NCBI GenBank assembly: GCA_963712655.1
Contig: CAVQIT010000008.1
Span: 868,001-932,000, forward strand
Length of the DNA stretch: 64,000 nucleotides
From: Pollutimonas sp963712655
GTDB lineage: Bacteria > Pseudomonadota > Gammaproteobacteria > Burkholderiales > Burkholderiaceae_B
Direction: 5' to 3'
Both the position numbers and the translations under genes were made by a program. This document shows, piece after piece, positions 42,652-50,763 of the stretch (position 1 is the first letter of the stretch; the number at the start of each line of letters is the position of its first letter). The notes beneath the pieces are model-generated. The model saw only the letters and a program-made list of their open reading frames with translations, was not told the DNA's origin and ran no database searches.

Positions 42652-43880
42652 ATTGCCTCCTGCGAACGCAGCGATTGAATCTCATGGGAACCGTAGCCGG
42701 CCTGCGCCAATATGGCTTGCGTGTGTTCGCCTAATCCAGGCGCCGGGCCAGTGACGCGGACGGGCGTGGCGGATAAGGCATAAGGAGCGCCCGGCATCGT
42801 CGCGTTGTGTATCGCGGGGTGTTCAAACGGGACGAAGAAGTCTCGGCTTTTGAGTTGCTCGTTTTGTGTGATGTCGGATGGCGAAGCGACGGGCACGATA
42901 GGTACGCCGCGCCGCTGCCCTTCGTGGAACAGGTAGTCCAGCTTTCGGCCGGCGGCGAAGGGTGTGAAAATTCTGCGGAACACGGCTTTGGCTTCATCAG
43001 TGGCCAGAAAGCGGAAGTCGCGCCATCTTTCGTCGGCGATTTCTTCGACTTCGGCAATGCCTTCGTCGCGCAGCCACGCTACGGTGCACTGCCAGAAGCG
43101 AGGCTCGCCGACGCCGGCGGCCATGACGAACACCTCGCCGTCCAGGCAGGAAAAGATGCCGGTGCCGGAGAATCGCGCCGCGCCGCCTGATCGCTTGCGG
43201 ATAGTGCCTTCCAGATCGGCGAATTGCACGGCATTTTCCAGCCCCATCGCCACGCACTGCTGCGCGGAGACGTCGACCCGTTGGCCTTGGCCATGCTGTT
43301 CCGCATGCAATACGGCGGCAAGCGATCCGACAGCGGCGAATTGCGCGGCCGCCAGGATGGCCTGGTTGCCCCAGACGCGCGTGGGAGCGCTGTCGGAAAA
43401 GCCCGCCAGGCTGAGAAGTCCGCCAAGCGCCAGCAACGTCAAGTCTTGAGCGCCATAGCGGGCATAAGGCCCGGTCTGGCCGAAAGCGGTAATGCTGGTG
43501 TAGACCAGGCCGGGAATCGTTGGCGACAGGTGTTCGAACGATAGGCCGAGACTGTCCAGGTATCCCGGCGTTTCGCCTTCGATCAGCAGATTGGCCCCGT
43601 TGGCGAGGGTCGTGAACACTTCCCGCCCGGCCTGGCTGTTCAGATCGAGGGTGAGGGATCTTTTTCCCGCATTGAAGTAGTTGAACGCCAGACTGCGCCT
43701 GTCGCCGTGGTCGTTGTTGATGTGCGGCAGTTCGTTTCGGGCAACTGCGCCGTTGCGCGGTTCGATGAGGACGACATCGGCGCCTAGGTCGGCGAATAAT
43801 TTTCCGCAGTAAGGTGTCATGGCGCCGGCCAGTTCGATTACCTTGATGCCGCTTAATGCGCCAATGCGCTGTCCAGCCAT
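42648..43880 (-). CDS. CaiB/BaiF CoA-transferase homologue lacking the catalytic Asp
   Basis: A 410-residue family III protein. I use ATG 43880 because AAGGAG is 9 bases upstream; GTG/ATG further up (43904) gives eight more residues. The start LSGIKVIELAGAMTPYCGKLFADLGADVVLIEP is typical. In the region of the nucleophilic Asp it reads TRVWGNQAILAAAQFAAVGS with no Asp nearby, while GQGQRVDVSAQ follows normally. It is therefore likely the non-catalytic partner of the next gene product, with which it overlaps by four bases. It is the first gene of the nine-gene operon, divergent from iclR. Confidence 0.87.
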   Translation of the reverse strand: MAGQRIGALSGIKVIELAGAMTPYCGKLFADLGADVVLIEPRNGAVARNELPHINNDHGDRRSLAFNYFNAGKRSLTLDLNSQAGREVFTTLANGANLLIEGETPGYLDSLGLSFEHLSPTIPGLVYTSITAFGQTGPYARYGAQDLTLLALGGLLSLAGFSDSAPTRVWGNQAILAAAQFAAVGSLAAVLHAEQHGQGQRVDVSAQQCVAMGLENAVQFADLEGTIRKRSGGAARFSGTGIFSCLDGEVFVMAAGVGEPRFWQCTVAWLRDEGIAEVEEIADERWRDFRFLATDEAKAVFRRIFTPFAAGRKLDYLFHEGQRRGVPIVPVASPSDITQNEQLKSRDFFVPFEHPAIHNATMPGAPYALSATPVRVTGPAPGLGEHTQAILAQAGYGSHEIQSLRSQEAI

Positions 43881-43899
43881 ATCGGTCAACTCCTTTTCA

Positions 43900-43912
43900 T
43901 CCAATATATGGA
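43900..43912. promoter_or_regulatory. Candidate IclR operator in the CaiB/iclR intergenic region
   Basis: TCCA-ATATA-TGGA, a perfect 4+4 palindrome with a 5-base spacer, 20 bases upstream of the CaiB start. The near-identical TCCA-ATATT-TGGA occurs at 44837-44849 in front of the Bug gene (12 of 13 bases identical). Confidence 0.6.
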
Positions 43913-43993
43913 ATGTGTATGAATTATGAGTTATCGTATCACCAAAACTTGACTCGCTACAATTGATTTTTCTATTCCCTTTTGGATTCCACT

Positions 43994-44773
43994 ATGAAAA
44001 CAGACATCGTCCCTATCCCCGGAACCCAGGTATTGAGGCGGTCGGCGCAGATACTCCGATTGATGGCGTTGCATGCAAAAGAAGGTGTGCGCGTCGTCGA
44101 TGTGGCGGAGGCGTTGAGTCTGGAACCCCCTACCGCGCATCGGTTGCTGCAAGGCCTGGTGCAAGAGCGCATGGCGCAACACGATAGCCAGTTGCGGCGT
44201 TATTTTTTGGGGCCCGCCCTCTATGAGCTTGGGCTGACTGCGGCCCCTAGGTTCAGCTTGCTGGATTACATCCAGCCTTCGCTCGAGCGGCTTGCCGCGG
44301 CCACTGAGGATACGGTTGTCGCGACGGTGCGCAGCGGGCTTGACGGCGTCTGTATTGATCATCGCAGCGGCGCGTTTCCCATACGCACATCGGTGGTTAG
44401 CGTCAGTACCCGCAGGCCGCTGGCGGCGGGCGCGGGCGGCATGGCGATCATCAGCCAGATGGAGGCGCAGGAGGCCAGCCAACTGATCCGCGAGAACGCG
44501 ATCAGCTTGAAGCAGGATCCCGACAAGCTTGCCGCGCGCGTGCGGGAAGCCCGCCGGGTGGGCTATGCGCTAAACATTTACCGGCGCGTGACGCCCAGCA
44601 TCACAGCTATTGGCATACCGGTCATAGGCGCTTATTCGCAGTGTGTGGCGGGCATCGGTGTCATTGCGTTGTCGAGCCGCCTGTACGGGGCGCGGCGCGA
44701 TGACGCTATTGAATTGCTTAAAGTCGAATCGGCGGCAATGACCAAGGCGCTTACCGAGCATGAGGCCGTGTAG
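43994..44773 (+). CDS. IclR-family transcriptional regulator (block C)
   Basis: A 259-residue IclR protein from ATG 43994; a TTG at 43982 is an alternative start. The winged helix is QVLRRSAQILRLMALHAKEGVRVVDVAEALSLEPPTAHRLLQGLV. The effector domain includes DTVVATVRSGLDGVCIDHRSG and RPLAAGAGGMAII, and ends in the GIGVIALSSRL segment. It lies between the divergent nine-gene operon and a Bug gene on its own strand. A common 13-bp palindrome on both sides makes it the probable regulator of both. Confidence 0.92.
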   Translation: MKTDIVPIPGTQVLRRSAQILRLMALHAKEGVRVVDVAEALSLEPPTAHRLLQGLVQERMAQHDSQLRRYFLGPALYELGLTAAPRFSLLDYIQPSLERLAAATEDTVVATVRSGLDGVCIDHRSGAFPIRTSVVSVSTRRPLAAGAGGMAIISQMEAQEASQLIRENAISLKQDPDKLAARVREARRVGYALNIYRRVTPSITAIGIPVIGAYSQCVAGIGVIALSSRLYGARRDDAIELLKVESAAMTKALTEHEAV

Positions 44774-44836
44774 CGCTTCGAAATCCGGCGTGTGCAGGCA
44801 TGTGTTTTTTGGTATTGGCGGTTTTGTTTTCAATAT

Positions 44837-44886
44837 TCCAATATTTGGATTGTTATCATTGATAATGAGAATTGCAGCGCTACAAT
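44837..44886 (+). promoter_or_regulatory. Promoter region of the Bug gene with IclR-type and Fur-like palindromes
   Basis: In order: TCCAATATTTGGA (44837-44849), the second copy of the candidate IclR site; TTATCA-T-TGATAA (44853-44865), a perfect 6-1-6 palindrome running into GATAATGAGAAT, similar to Fur boxes; -35 TTGATA (44859-44864), 16-base spacer and -10 TACAAT (44881-44886). The IclR-type site is centred near -50, an activator position, whereas the Fur-like element covers the -35. Confidence 0.5.
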
Positions 44887-44939
44887 TAGTCTGTAATCGC
44901 GGCCGACCGAGTTGCGAATCCACTGTTGGAGACACATGA

Positions 44940-45908
44940 ATGCATAGTTTGAAAGTTCTGGCCCTGCTGGGGGCATGTTCGTTGACCCTGACAACTTACA
45001 CGGCGCGGGCGGCTTATCCCGAACCGGGCCGGCCCATTAAAGTCATCGTCGGGTTTGCCGCGGGCGGCGGTGCGGATGCCTCGGCGCGGCTGGTCACAAA
45101 AAAAATGGGAGAAATCCTGGGCGTTTCGTTTGTGGTCGAGAATCGAGGCGGGGTTGGCGGAGTGACAGCGACCATGGCGGCCACGGAGGCCAAGCCGGAT
45201 GGCTATACGCTGCTCTGGAACGGGATCGGCGGCGTCATCTTCGATCCGTCCAGCGGCACGAAAAAAATCCGCGATCCGCTCGAAAGCCTGATTCCCATCA
45301 CCCAGACTGCGACGCTATGCAATGTGGCAGTGGTTGGCGTCAACTCGCCGTTCAAGTCTTTCAAGGACCTAATCGCAAGCGCGCGCGCCAATCCCGGCAA
45401 ATACAGCTATGCGACACCCGGCATAGGATCGGCGGGCTGGATCAGCGTACAGTTGTTGATTAACCAGGCCAAGCTGAACATGGTCCACATTCCCTATAAG
45501 GGGGGCAGCCAGTTGGTGACAGATGTGGCGGCGGGGCAGCCGGATTTCGGCATGGTGACAGTGTCCACGGCACAGGCGCTGGGCAAAGGCCGATTGACGC
45601 CCATTGCGGTAACCAGCGGCAAGCGCGATCCCAGTCTGCCCAATGTACCGACATTTGCCGAATCAGGGGCCTCCGGCTACAACGCCAATTTCTGGTTTGG
45701 CATGTTTGCTCCCAAGGGAACGCCGGCCGAAGTGGTCGCCAAGCTGAATGCCGTGGCCAGGCAAGCGCTGACTGATCCAGAGGTAAGCAAGGCGCACCTG
45801 GGGCTGGGCTTTGTCAGTTCTCCAACCACGCCAGGCGAGTTTGCGAAGATCATCGCATCCGACTCGCGCAAATGGGCTCAAGTACTGGAGGCATCCCCGC
45901 CCAAATAA
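44940..45908 (+). CDS. Bug-type receptor (block C, divergent arm)
   Basis: A 322-residue Bug protein. Leader MHSLKVLALLGACSLTLTTY is followed by cleavage near ARAAYPEPGRPIKVIVGFAAGGGADASA. VVENRGGVGGVTATMAA and KPDGYTLLWNG complete the family motifs. The leader has a Cys, but no proper lipobox spacing is clear. It is on the iclR strand, 166 bases away, with its own promoter. This is the third Bug gene tied to this pathway block. Confidence 0.92.
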   Translation: MHSLKVLALLGACSLTLTTYTARAAYPEPGRPIKVIVGFAAGGGADASARLVTKKMGEILGVSFVVENRGGVGGVTATMAATEAKPDGYTLLWNGIGGVIFDPSSGTKKIRDPLESLIPITQTATLCNVAVVGVNSPFKSFKDLIASARANPGKYSYATPGIGSAGWISVQLLINQAKLNMVHIPYKGGSQLVTDVAAGQPDFGMVTVSTAQALGKGRLTPIAVTSGKRDPSLPNVPTFAESGASGYNANFWFGMFAPKGTPAEVVAKLNAVARQALTDPEVSKAHLGLGFVSSPTTPGEFAKIIASDSRKWAQVLEASPPK

Positions 45909-46228
45909 CATATTTCCCGGATCGCTCCGCCCTGGTGCGCGAACCATCGCCCGGATGCTCTGGGAAGGGCTTATTGGCAAAGGGTGGTTCATGCAGCGGC
46001 ATGGCTGCTGGAAACCATCATTATTTAGGCGCTCCTTATAATTCTTCGTTATGCCTGCGTGTGCGGCAATTCTTATCATAAGAATATTTTTATACAGTTA
46101 TATCAATAGCTTATCTATATTTTTCCAGCATCCTTCCTGGCAACTGGCGCAACAAATGCGCCAGTTGCGATGGTGTCCGCATAGATGCATGCTGCGGCAC
46201 GCGCCTGCAACCGGCGCTCGCCAATGAC
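45909..46228. other. 320-bp intergenic region with a perfect 11-bp hairpin at 46141-46167
   Basis: No gene is seen. CAACTGGCGCA-ACAAA-TGCGCCAGTTG at 46141-46167 forms a perfect 11-bp stem with a 5-base loop, 62 bases before the racemase-family ATG. It lacks an adjacent T tract, so a simple terminator is unlikely; a leader structure or operator is possible. An AT-rich stretch at 46068-46128 (ATAAGAATATTTTTATACAG) could contain the promoter. Confidence 0.45.
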
Positions 46229-47005
46229 ATGGACACTGAAATGCAAGCACTATCGGAGGAGCCGGCCGTTCCCGCCCGGCCCCGGAATCTTCTAGGCGTA
46301 CTGGGCGGAATGGGGCCGCTGGCGGGCGCCTCGTTCGCCTATCGCCTGGTCCAATTGACGCCGGCACACAACGATCAAGCGCATATTCCCGTCTTGTTGC
46401 GCAATGATCCCCGCATACCGGATCGCTCGGCGTCGAGAATGCGCGGCGGCGCGAATCCTTTGCCGGCCATGCAAGAGGGAATGCGCTTTCTGGCGCAGTC
46501 CGGAGCGGACTGCATTGCCATTCCCTGCAATACCGCTCATTTATGGTTCGACGCCTTGCAAGACGAAGTTTCGGTGCCGGTGCTGCATATCGTGGAATCG
46601 GCTATCCAGGATCTTCGGCGACAGGGAATTCATGCGGGCAAAATCGGTGTCATGGGCACACCCGCCACGCTGGAGCTGAATCTTTATCAAGACCACTTGA
46701 TACGCGCGGGATACGAGCCATTGACCCCCACGCAAGCAGAGATCGAGCATTATTGCGCGGAACCGATAGCCTCGGTGAAAGCCAATCGGATCGATGCCGC
46801 ATTTTCTCCCGCCGCCAAAGGCATCGCCGCGCTGGAGCGGCGCGGAGCGCAAGCCGTTGTCCTGGGCTGTACCGAACTGCCGCTGGCTATTCCGCATCAT
46901 CGGCGCCGCGAATTCGGGCTGGTATTGACCGACTCAATCGACGCCCTGGCGCTTGCGGTGCTGGAGCATTTCGAATGGGCTGGCGAGTCTGCCCCGGCTT
47001 GCTGA
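46229..47005 (+). CDS. Aspartate/glutamate racemase-family protein
   Basis: A 258-residue protein. Both catalytic cysteines of the family are present: IAIPCNTAHLWFD (first Cys, ~95) and VVLGCTELPLAIP (second Cys, ~215). The opening LLGVLGGMGPLAGASFAYRLVQLTP is the aspartate-racemase signature. The enzyme should interconvert D- and L-Asp/Glu or a related amino acid without PLP. The first ~20 residues are not conserved, so a later start is possible. It converges on the N-acyl-D-amino-acid deacylase gene. Confidence 0.9.
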   Translation: MDTEMQALSEEPAVPARPRNLLGVLGGMGPLAGASFAYRLVQLTPAHNDQAHIPVLLRNDPRIPDRSASRMRGGANPLPAMQEGMRFLAQSGADCIAIPCNTAHLWFDALQDEVSVPVLHIVESAIQDLRRQGIHAGKIGVMGTPATLELNLYQDHLIRAGYEPLTPTQAEIEHYCAEPIASVKANRIDAAFSPAAKGIAALERRGAQAVVLGCTELPLAIPHHRRREFGLVLTDSIDALALAVLEHFEWAGESAPAC

Positions 47006-47063
47006 AGAACCATCCAGGCCCTAGGCAAGCCGGTACGCGCCGGCTGTAACGCCTTGGGCTGCT

Positions 47064-48515
47064 TTACCGGTTTCGGTCGAACGATTCGCGGCTTAGCACA
47101 CGCCCCGGGCGAGCCTTCGACGCCTGCGTGCCATTCCAGACATGCTCGCCATTTACCCACACGTCGCGGATGCCTTGGCTGGTTTGTATGGGAACATCGA
47201 ATGTCGCCCGGTCAGCCACTTCGTTTTCGTTGAGCAGAACCAGGTCGGCAAAGTAGCCGGGACGCAGCAAGCCGCGCTTTTGCAAACCGTAGTTTTCAGC
47301 GGCCAGGCCCGTCATCTTGTGTATGGCTTGTTCCAAGGTCATGGCGTTCTGTTCGCGCACCAGCGCCCGCAGCACGCGCGTAAACGTACCCCATTGCCGG
47401 GGATGCGGATGCGAATCGAACGGCAGGCCGTCCGAGCCGACCATGGTCATGGGATGAGTCATGATTCTGGCGACATCGGATTCATGCAGCATGAAATAAA
47501 TCGCCCCGGCAGGCATCAGGCGGTCCATCGTGCCTTGTTCGTCCAGCCCCAGTTCTTGCATTACCTCGGAGAAGTCGCGCCCCGCCGCTTCGGGATATCC
47601 TTTGGACCATGTCACCATGGTGCGTTTCGATATCAGGATGCGGTCCAGGCGCAGCATGGTGGACGTGGCGGGATACGGGTGGCAGTCGATGCAGACAGGC
47701 TGCCGCCCGCCCGCCTCTTCGATGATTTTCAACGTTTCGGCGGAACGTCCGTGATTCTTGCTGCCGGCCAGCTTATGGTGCGAGAAAACGACCAGGCTTT
47801 CCAACGCCCGGCCGATTTCCAAGGCTTCCTCGATGGCCGGCACGATATGGTCGGCTTCGTCGCGCAGGTGTGTCGCGTACAAGCCGCCGCGTTGTTTTAT
47901 GGGCGCCCCGACCTGAATGATTTCACTGGTCGGCGCATGGGCGGCGGGCGGGTAGAACGTGCCGGTGGACATGCCGAATGCGCCGGCGTCCAACGCTTCG
48001 GCGAGCAACTGCCGCATGGCCTGGATCTCGGACGGCGTTGCCGCGCGTCCGGTATCCGCCATGCTGGCGATGCGCAAGGTTGTGTGGCCCACCAGCGGAA
48101 CCACATTCACCGCCGCGGGCGTTTCACGCAATTGGGCTATCCAGCTGGCGAATGTCCTGAAATGAAACAACTCCGCGGGACCCAGCAGATCGAGCGGCTG
48201 CGGGATGGCGCCGGTGAAGGGCAACGGGGCCAGGCTGATCCCGCAATTGCCCGTTACTACGGTCGTCACTCCTTGTGAAACCTTGGGCGTCATGTCGGGA
48301 TGGGCCAGCAAATAGCCGTCATCGTGTGTGTGGGAGTCGATAAAGCCCGGCGTCAGCACCAGGCCATCGGCCTGCCTGACCGATACCCCCGCGCCTTTAT
48401 CGAATTGGCCAATTTCTGAAATGATTCCATCCGAAATCGCGACGTCAGCCTGAAATCGTCCGGCCCCCGAGCCGTCGATCAGTGTCGCGCCTGAAATAAT
48501 GAATTGCGTTGGCAT
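47064..48515 (-). CDS. N-acyl-D-amino-acid deacylase / D-aminoacylase family
   Basis: A 483-residue amidohydrolase from ATG 48515 (MPTQFIISGATLIDGSG). Metal-site and family motifs are GFIDSHTHDDGYLL, TTVVTGNCGISLAP, GMSTGTFYPPAAHAPTSE, YATHLRDEAD, VFSHHKLAG, CIDCHPYPAT and MVGSDGLPFDSHPHPR. D-aminoacylases release D-amino acids from N-acyl forms; related members act on N-acyl-D-Glu or D-Asp. It follows the Bug gene by 16 bases, so the binding protein may import its substrate. The Asp/Glu racemase-like gene ends close by on the other strand. Confidence 0.9.
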   Translation of the reverse strand: MPTQFIISGATLIDGSGAGRFQADVAISDGIISEIGQFDKGAGVSVRQADGLVLTPGFIDSHTHDDGYLLAHPDMTPKVSQGVTTVVTGNCGISLAPLPFTGAIPQPLDLLGPAELFHFRTFASWIAQLRETPAAVNVVPLVGHTTLRIASMADTGRAATPSEIQAMRQLLAEALDAGAFGMSTGTFYPPAAHAPTSEIIQVGAPIKQRGGLYATHLRDEADHIVPAIEEALEIGRALESLVVFSHHKLAGSKNHGRSAETLKIIEEAGGRQPVCIDCHPYPATSTMLRLDRILISKRTMVTWSKGYPEAAGRDFSEVMQELGLDEQGTMDRLMPAGAIYFMLHESDVARIMTHPMTMVGSDGLPFDSHPHPRQWGTFTRVLRALVREQNAMTLEQAIHKMTGLAAENYGLQKRGLLRPGYFADLVLLNENEVADRATFDVPIQTSQGIRDVWVNGEHVWNGTQASKARPGRVLSRESFDRNR

Positions 48516-48531
48516 AACGTTGTTCACCCGA

Positions 48532-49515
48532 TCAATCCAGCTTTTCAATGCCGGCATCTTTAATGATCGATGCCCATCTTGTTGCCTCGCTGTCTATCAA
48601 TTTCTTGAAGCCGGCGGGCGTGCTGAAAGAAGCATCGGCTCCGAAGGTTGCCAGCGATTTTTTCACTTCTTCATCTTGCAGTGCGTTTTGCAGGGACTTG
48701 CTCAGCTTGGCGATCACCTCGGCAGGTGTGCCCGCCGGCGCCACAATACCGCCCCATGCGACGGTCTCGTATCCCTTTACGCCGGTCTCGGCGACTGTGG
48801 GAACGTCGGGCAGCAGCGGCAGGCGTTTGGCGCTGCTGACGGCCAATGCACGCACTTTTCCGGATTTGATCAGGGGAAGCGCTTCGGACGAGTTGCAGAA
48901 CATATAGTCCAGGCGGCTGCCCATCAAGTCTTGCAGAGCGGCCGGGCCACTGTTATACGGCACGAACAAGGCATTGATCTTGGCCAGGTTCTTGAATAGT
49001 TCGCCGCCCATGTGTCCTGTGGTTCCGACGCCGGGTGCGCCGTACGACAGCTTGCCTGGATTCTGCTTGGCTTGCTCGATTAATTCGGCGACCGATTTCA
49101 CCGTCGATTTGGTCGGCACGATAAGGACGTTGTAGAGGCTGAATACCTGGCCGACCGGTATCAAATCTTTGTTTGCATCGTAAGGCAGATGCTTGAACAG
49201 CGCCTGATTCACGGACAGGGTATTGATGTTTCCATAGCCTATGGTGTAGCCATCGGCTTTTGCGTTCTTGATCTGGACGATGCCGATATTGCCGGCGGCT
49301 CCTGGTTTGTTTTCTATCACCATGGACTGTCCGAGGTCTTTGGCCATGGCGTTGGCGATGACGCGCGACAAGACGTCGGGAGAGCCGCCCGCCGCGGACG
49401 GTACGATGAATCGGATCGGTCTTTCGGGGTACTGCCCTGCCGCGAGCGCGGCGGGGACTATGCTCAGCCCCATGGCGATTATGGCAATATTTTTAATGAT
49501 GGCGGCTTTGCGCAT
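48532..49515 (-). CDS. Bug-type receptor linked to the D-aminoacylase
   Basis: A 327-residue Bug protein. The leader IIKNIAIIAMGLSIVPAALA precedes GQYPERPIRFIVPSAAGGSPDVLSR. VIENKPGAAGNIGIVQIKNAKADGYTIGYGN and SYGAPGVGTTGHMGGELFKNLA are close to those of the Bug at 58902-59903, making these two the most alike in the window. It leads the D-aminoacylase operon, divergent from a LysR gene. Regulation by that LysR is likely. Confidence 0.92.
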   Translation of the reverse strand: MRKAAIIKNIAIIAMGLSIVPAALAAGQYPERPIRFIVPSAAGGSPDVLSRVIANAMAKDLGQSMVIENKPGAAGNIGIVQIKNAKADGYTIGYGNINTLSVNQALFKHLPYDANKDLIPVGQVFSLYNVLIVPTKSTVKSVAELIEQAKQNPGKLSYGAPGVGTTGHMGGELFKNLAKINALFVPYNSGPAALQDLMGSRLDYMFCNSSEALPLIKSGKVRALAVSSAKRLPLLPDVPTVAETGVKGYETVAWGGIVAPAGTPAEVIAKLSKSLQNALQDEEVKKSLATFGADASFSTPAGFKKLIDSEATRWASIIKDAGIEKLD

Positions 49516-49583
49516 ATTCTTCCTTTAATAGGTGGTAAAAGCGACAAACTATCACTGTATTCGTACAATGCATTCATACCAAT

Positions 49584-50582
49584 ATGTACTTAACCCATAA
49601 CGTTGATATATTGATGCCTACGTTTCCAACGACTGAATTTCCCGTATTGTGCGGGCCGGAACCCGATCGGAAAATTCATCGGTCGCCCCTTAGCCTGAGG
49701 CAGATCGAGGTCTTCCGGGCCATCATGGTGACGGGGTCTATCAGCGCGGCGGGGCGCATGCTGCATGTGTCTCAGCCGGCCGTCAGCCGCGTTCTGGCAT
49801 TGACGGAAAGCCGTCTTGGCTATCAGCTTTTCGATCGCGTTAAAACACGCCTGGCCGCCACTCCCGAGGCGATCCGCCTGTTCAGGGAAGTCGAGCATAT
49901 CTACGAGAACATCCAGTCGGTCAACGATTTGGCCATTAGTCTTGGCGTAGCGGGCTTCGGCACGCTTAAGTTAATCAGCAGCGCCATCTTTGGACAGCGC
50001 CTGATTCCTAGCGCCTTGATGCATCTTTACGCCAAAAGTCCTCATGCAAAAGTGGATTTCCGCACTGCCACCTTCGATCAAATGGTGGGGCATTTTTTGT
50101 CGGGGCGCGCTCATCTGGGCATCTCGCTGCAAGCTTCCGACAACCCTTCATTGACCTCCGAGGCTTTGGGCGCCGCGCCTGTCGTGTGCATTGCGCCCAA
50201 AGGCCATGCGCTGCGGAAGCAGGATGTCGTCAGTCCCGACGATGTGACTGGCTATCAGTGGATAAGCTATCCAGCGGATGCTCCCGCGGGCCGGGCGGCA
50301 AGCAGCTTCTTCGGCGAGGTCCGGCAGCCCAGGACAACGATAGAGGTGCATTCGCCGTCCACGGCCGTTTCCTGTGTAAGGCAGGGCCTGGGCATTGCCC
50401 TGGTCGATATCTGGAGCCTTTCTTCGGAAGTATTGCCGTTTCTCGAGGTAAAGCCCATCACCCCTGAAATAAACTTGACCATCTGGGCAAGCTATTCCAA
50501 TGTCGATCCCCTGCCACTTCTGGGCCGCCGCATGCTGGCCGCGATCAAGAAAGTCATCGCTGAAGAAGCCATCAAACTTTGA
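49584..50582 (+). CDS. LysR-family transcriptional regulator (D-aminoacylase/carbamoylase locus)
   Basis: A 332-residue LysR protein with ~35 extra residues before the winged helix (LSLRQIEVFRAIMVTGSISAAGRMLHVSQPAVSRVLALTE). An alternative ATG at 49614 would shorten it by ten residues. The effector domain shows GTLKLISSAIFGQRLIPSAL. This resembles the branch found with D-amino-acid or lysine/opine genes (e.g. ArgP/OccR-like), though that is not decisive. It is divergent from Bug + deacylase and 181 bases upstream of the carbamoylase gene on its own strand. Confidence 0.9.
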   Translation: MYLTHNVDILMPTFPTTEFPVLCGPEPDRKIHRSPLSLRQIEVFRAIMVTGSISAAGRMLHVSQPAVSRVLALTESRLGYQLFDRVKTRLAATPEAIRLFREVEHIYENIQSVNDLAISLGVAGFGTLKLISSAIFGQRLIPSALMHLYAKSPHAKVDFRTATFDQMVGHFLSGRAHLGISLQASDNPSLTSEALGAAPVVCIAPKGHALRKQDVVSPDDVTGYQWISYPADAPAGRAASSFFGEVRQPRTTIEVHSPSTAVSCVRQGLGIALVDIWSLSSEVLPFLEVKPITPEINLTIWASYSNVDPLPLLGRRMLAAIKKVIAEEAIKL

Positions 50583-50763
50583 TCCTGGCCTATAACTGGC
50601 GGCTATCGCTTTTGCCTTGCCGGCTGGATGGCGGCACAGGCAAGCCCAATAGGCGCGCGGATTCCCTAGGGTAAACCGCCCGTCGGCGGACTCATGGAGC
50701 CAGGGTTTACGATGTGCGCGGTTGTTGGCATGCTTGCGCTTTATTTGCCTAACGGAAACTGCT

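Noticed and set aside
41431..43880. The CaiB tandem as a recent gene duplication
   Set aside because: The proteins differ throughout, including at the catalytic position, so they are old paralogues rather than a fresh copy.
47142..48278. A 378-residue plus-strand frame opposite the D-aminoacylase gene
   Set aside because: The minus strand holds all metal-site motifs; the plus frame has none.
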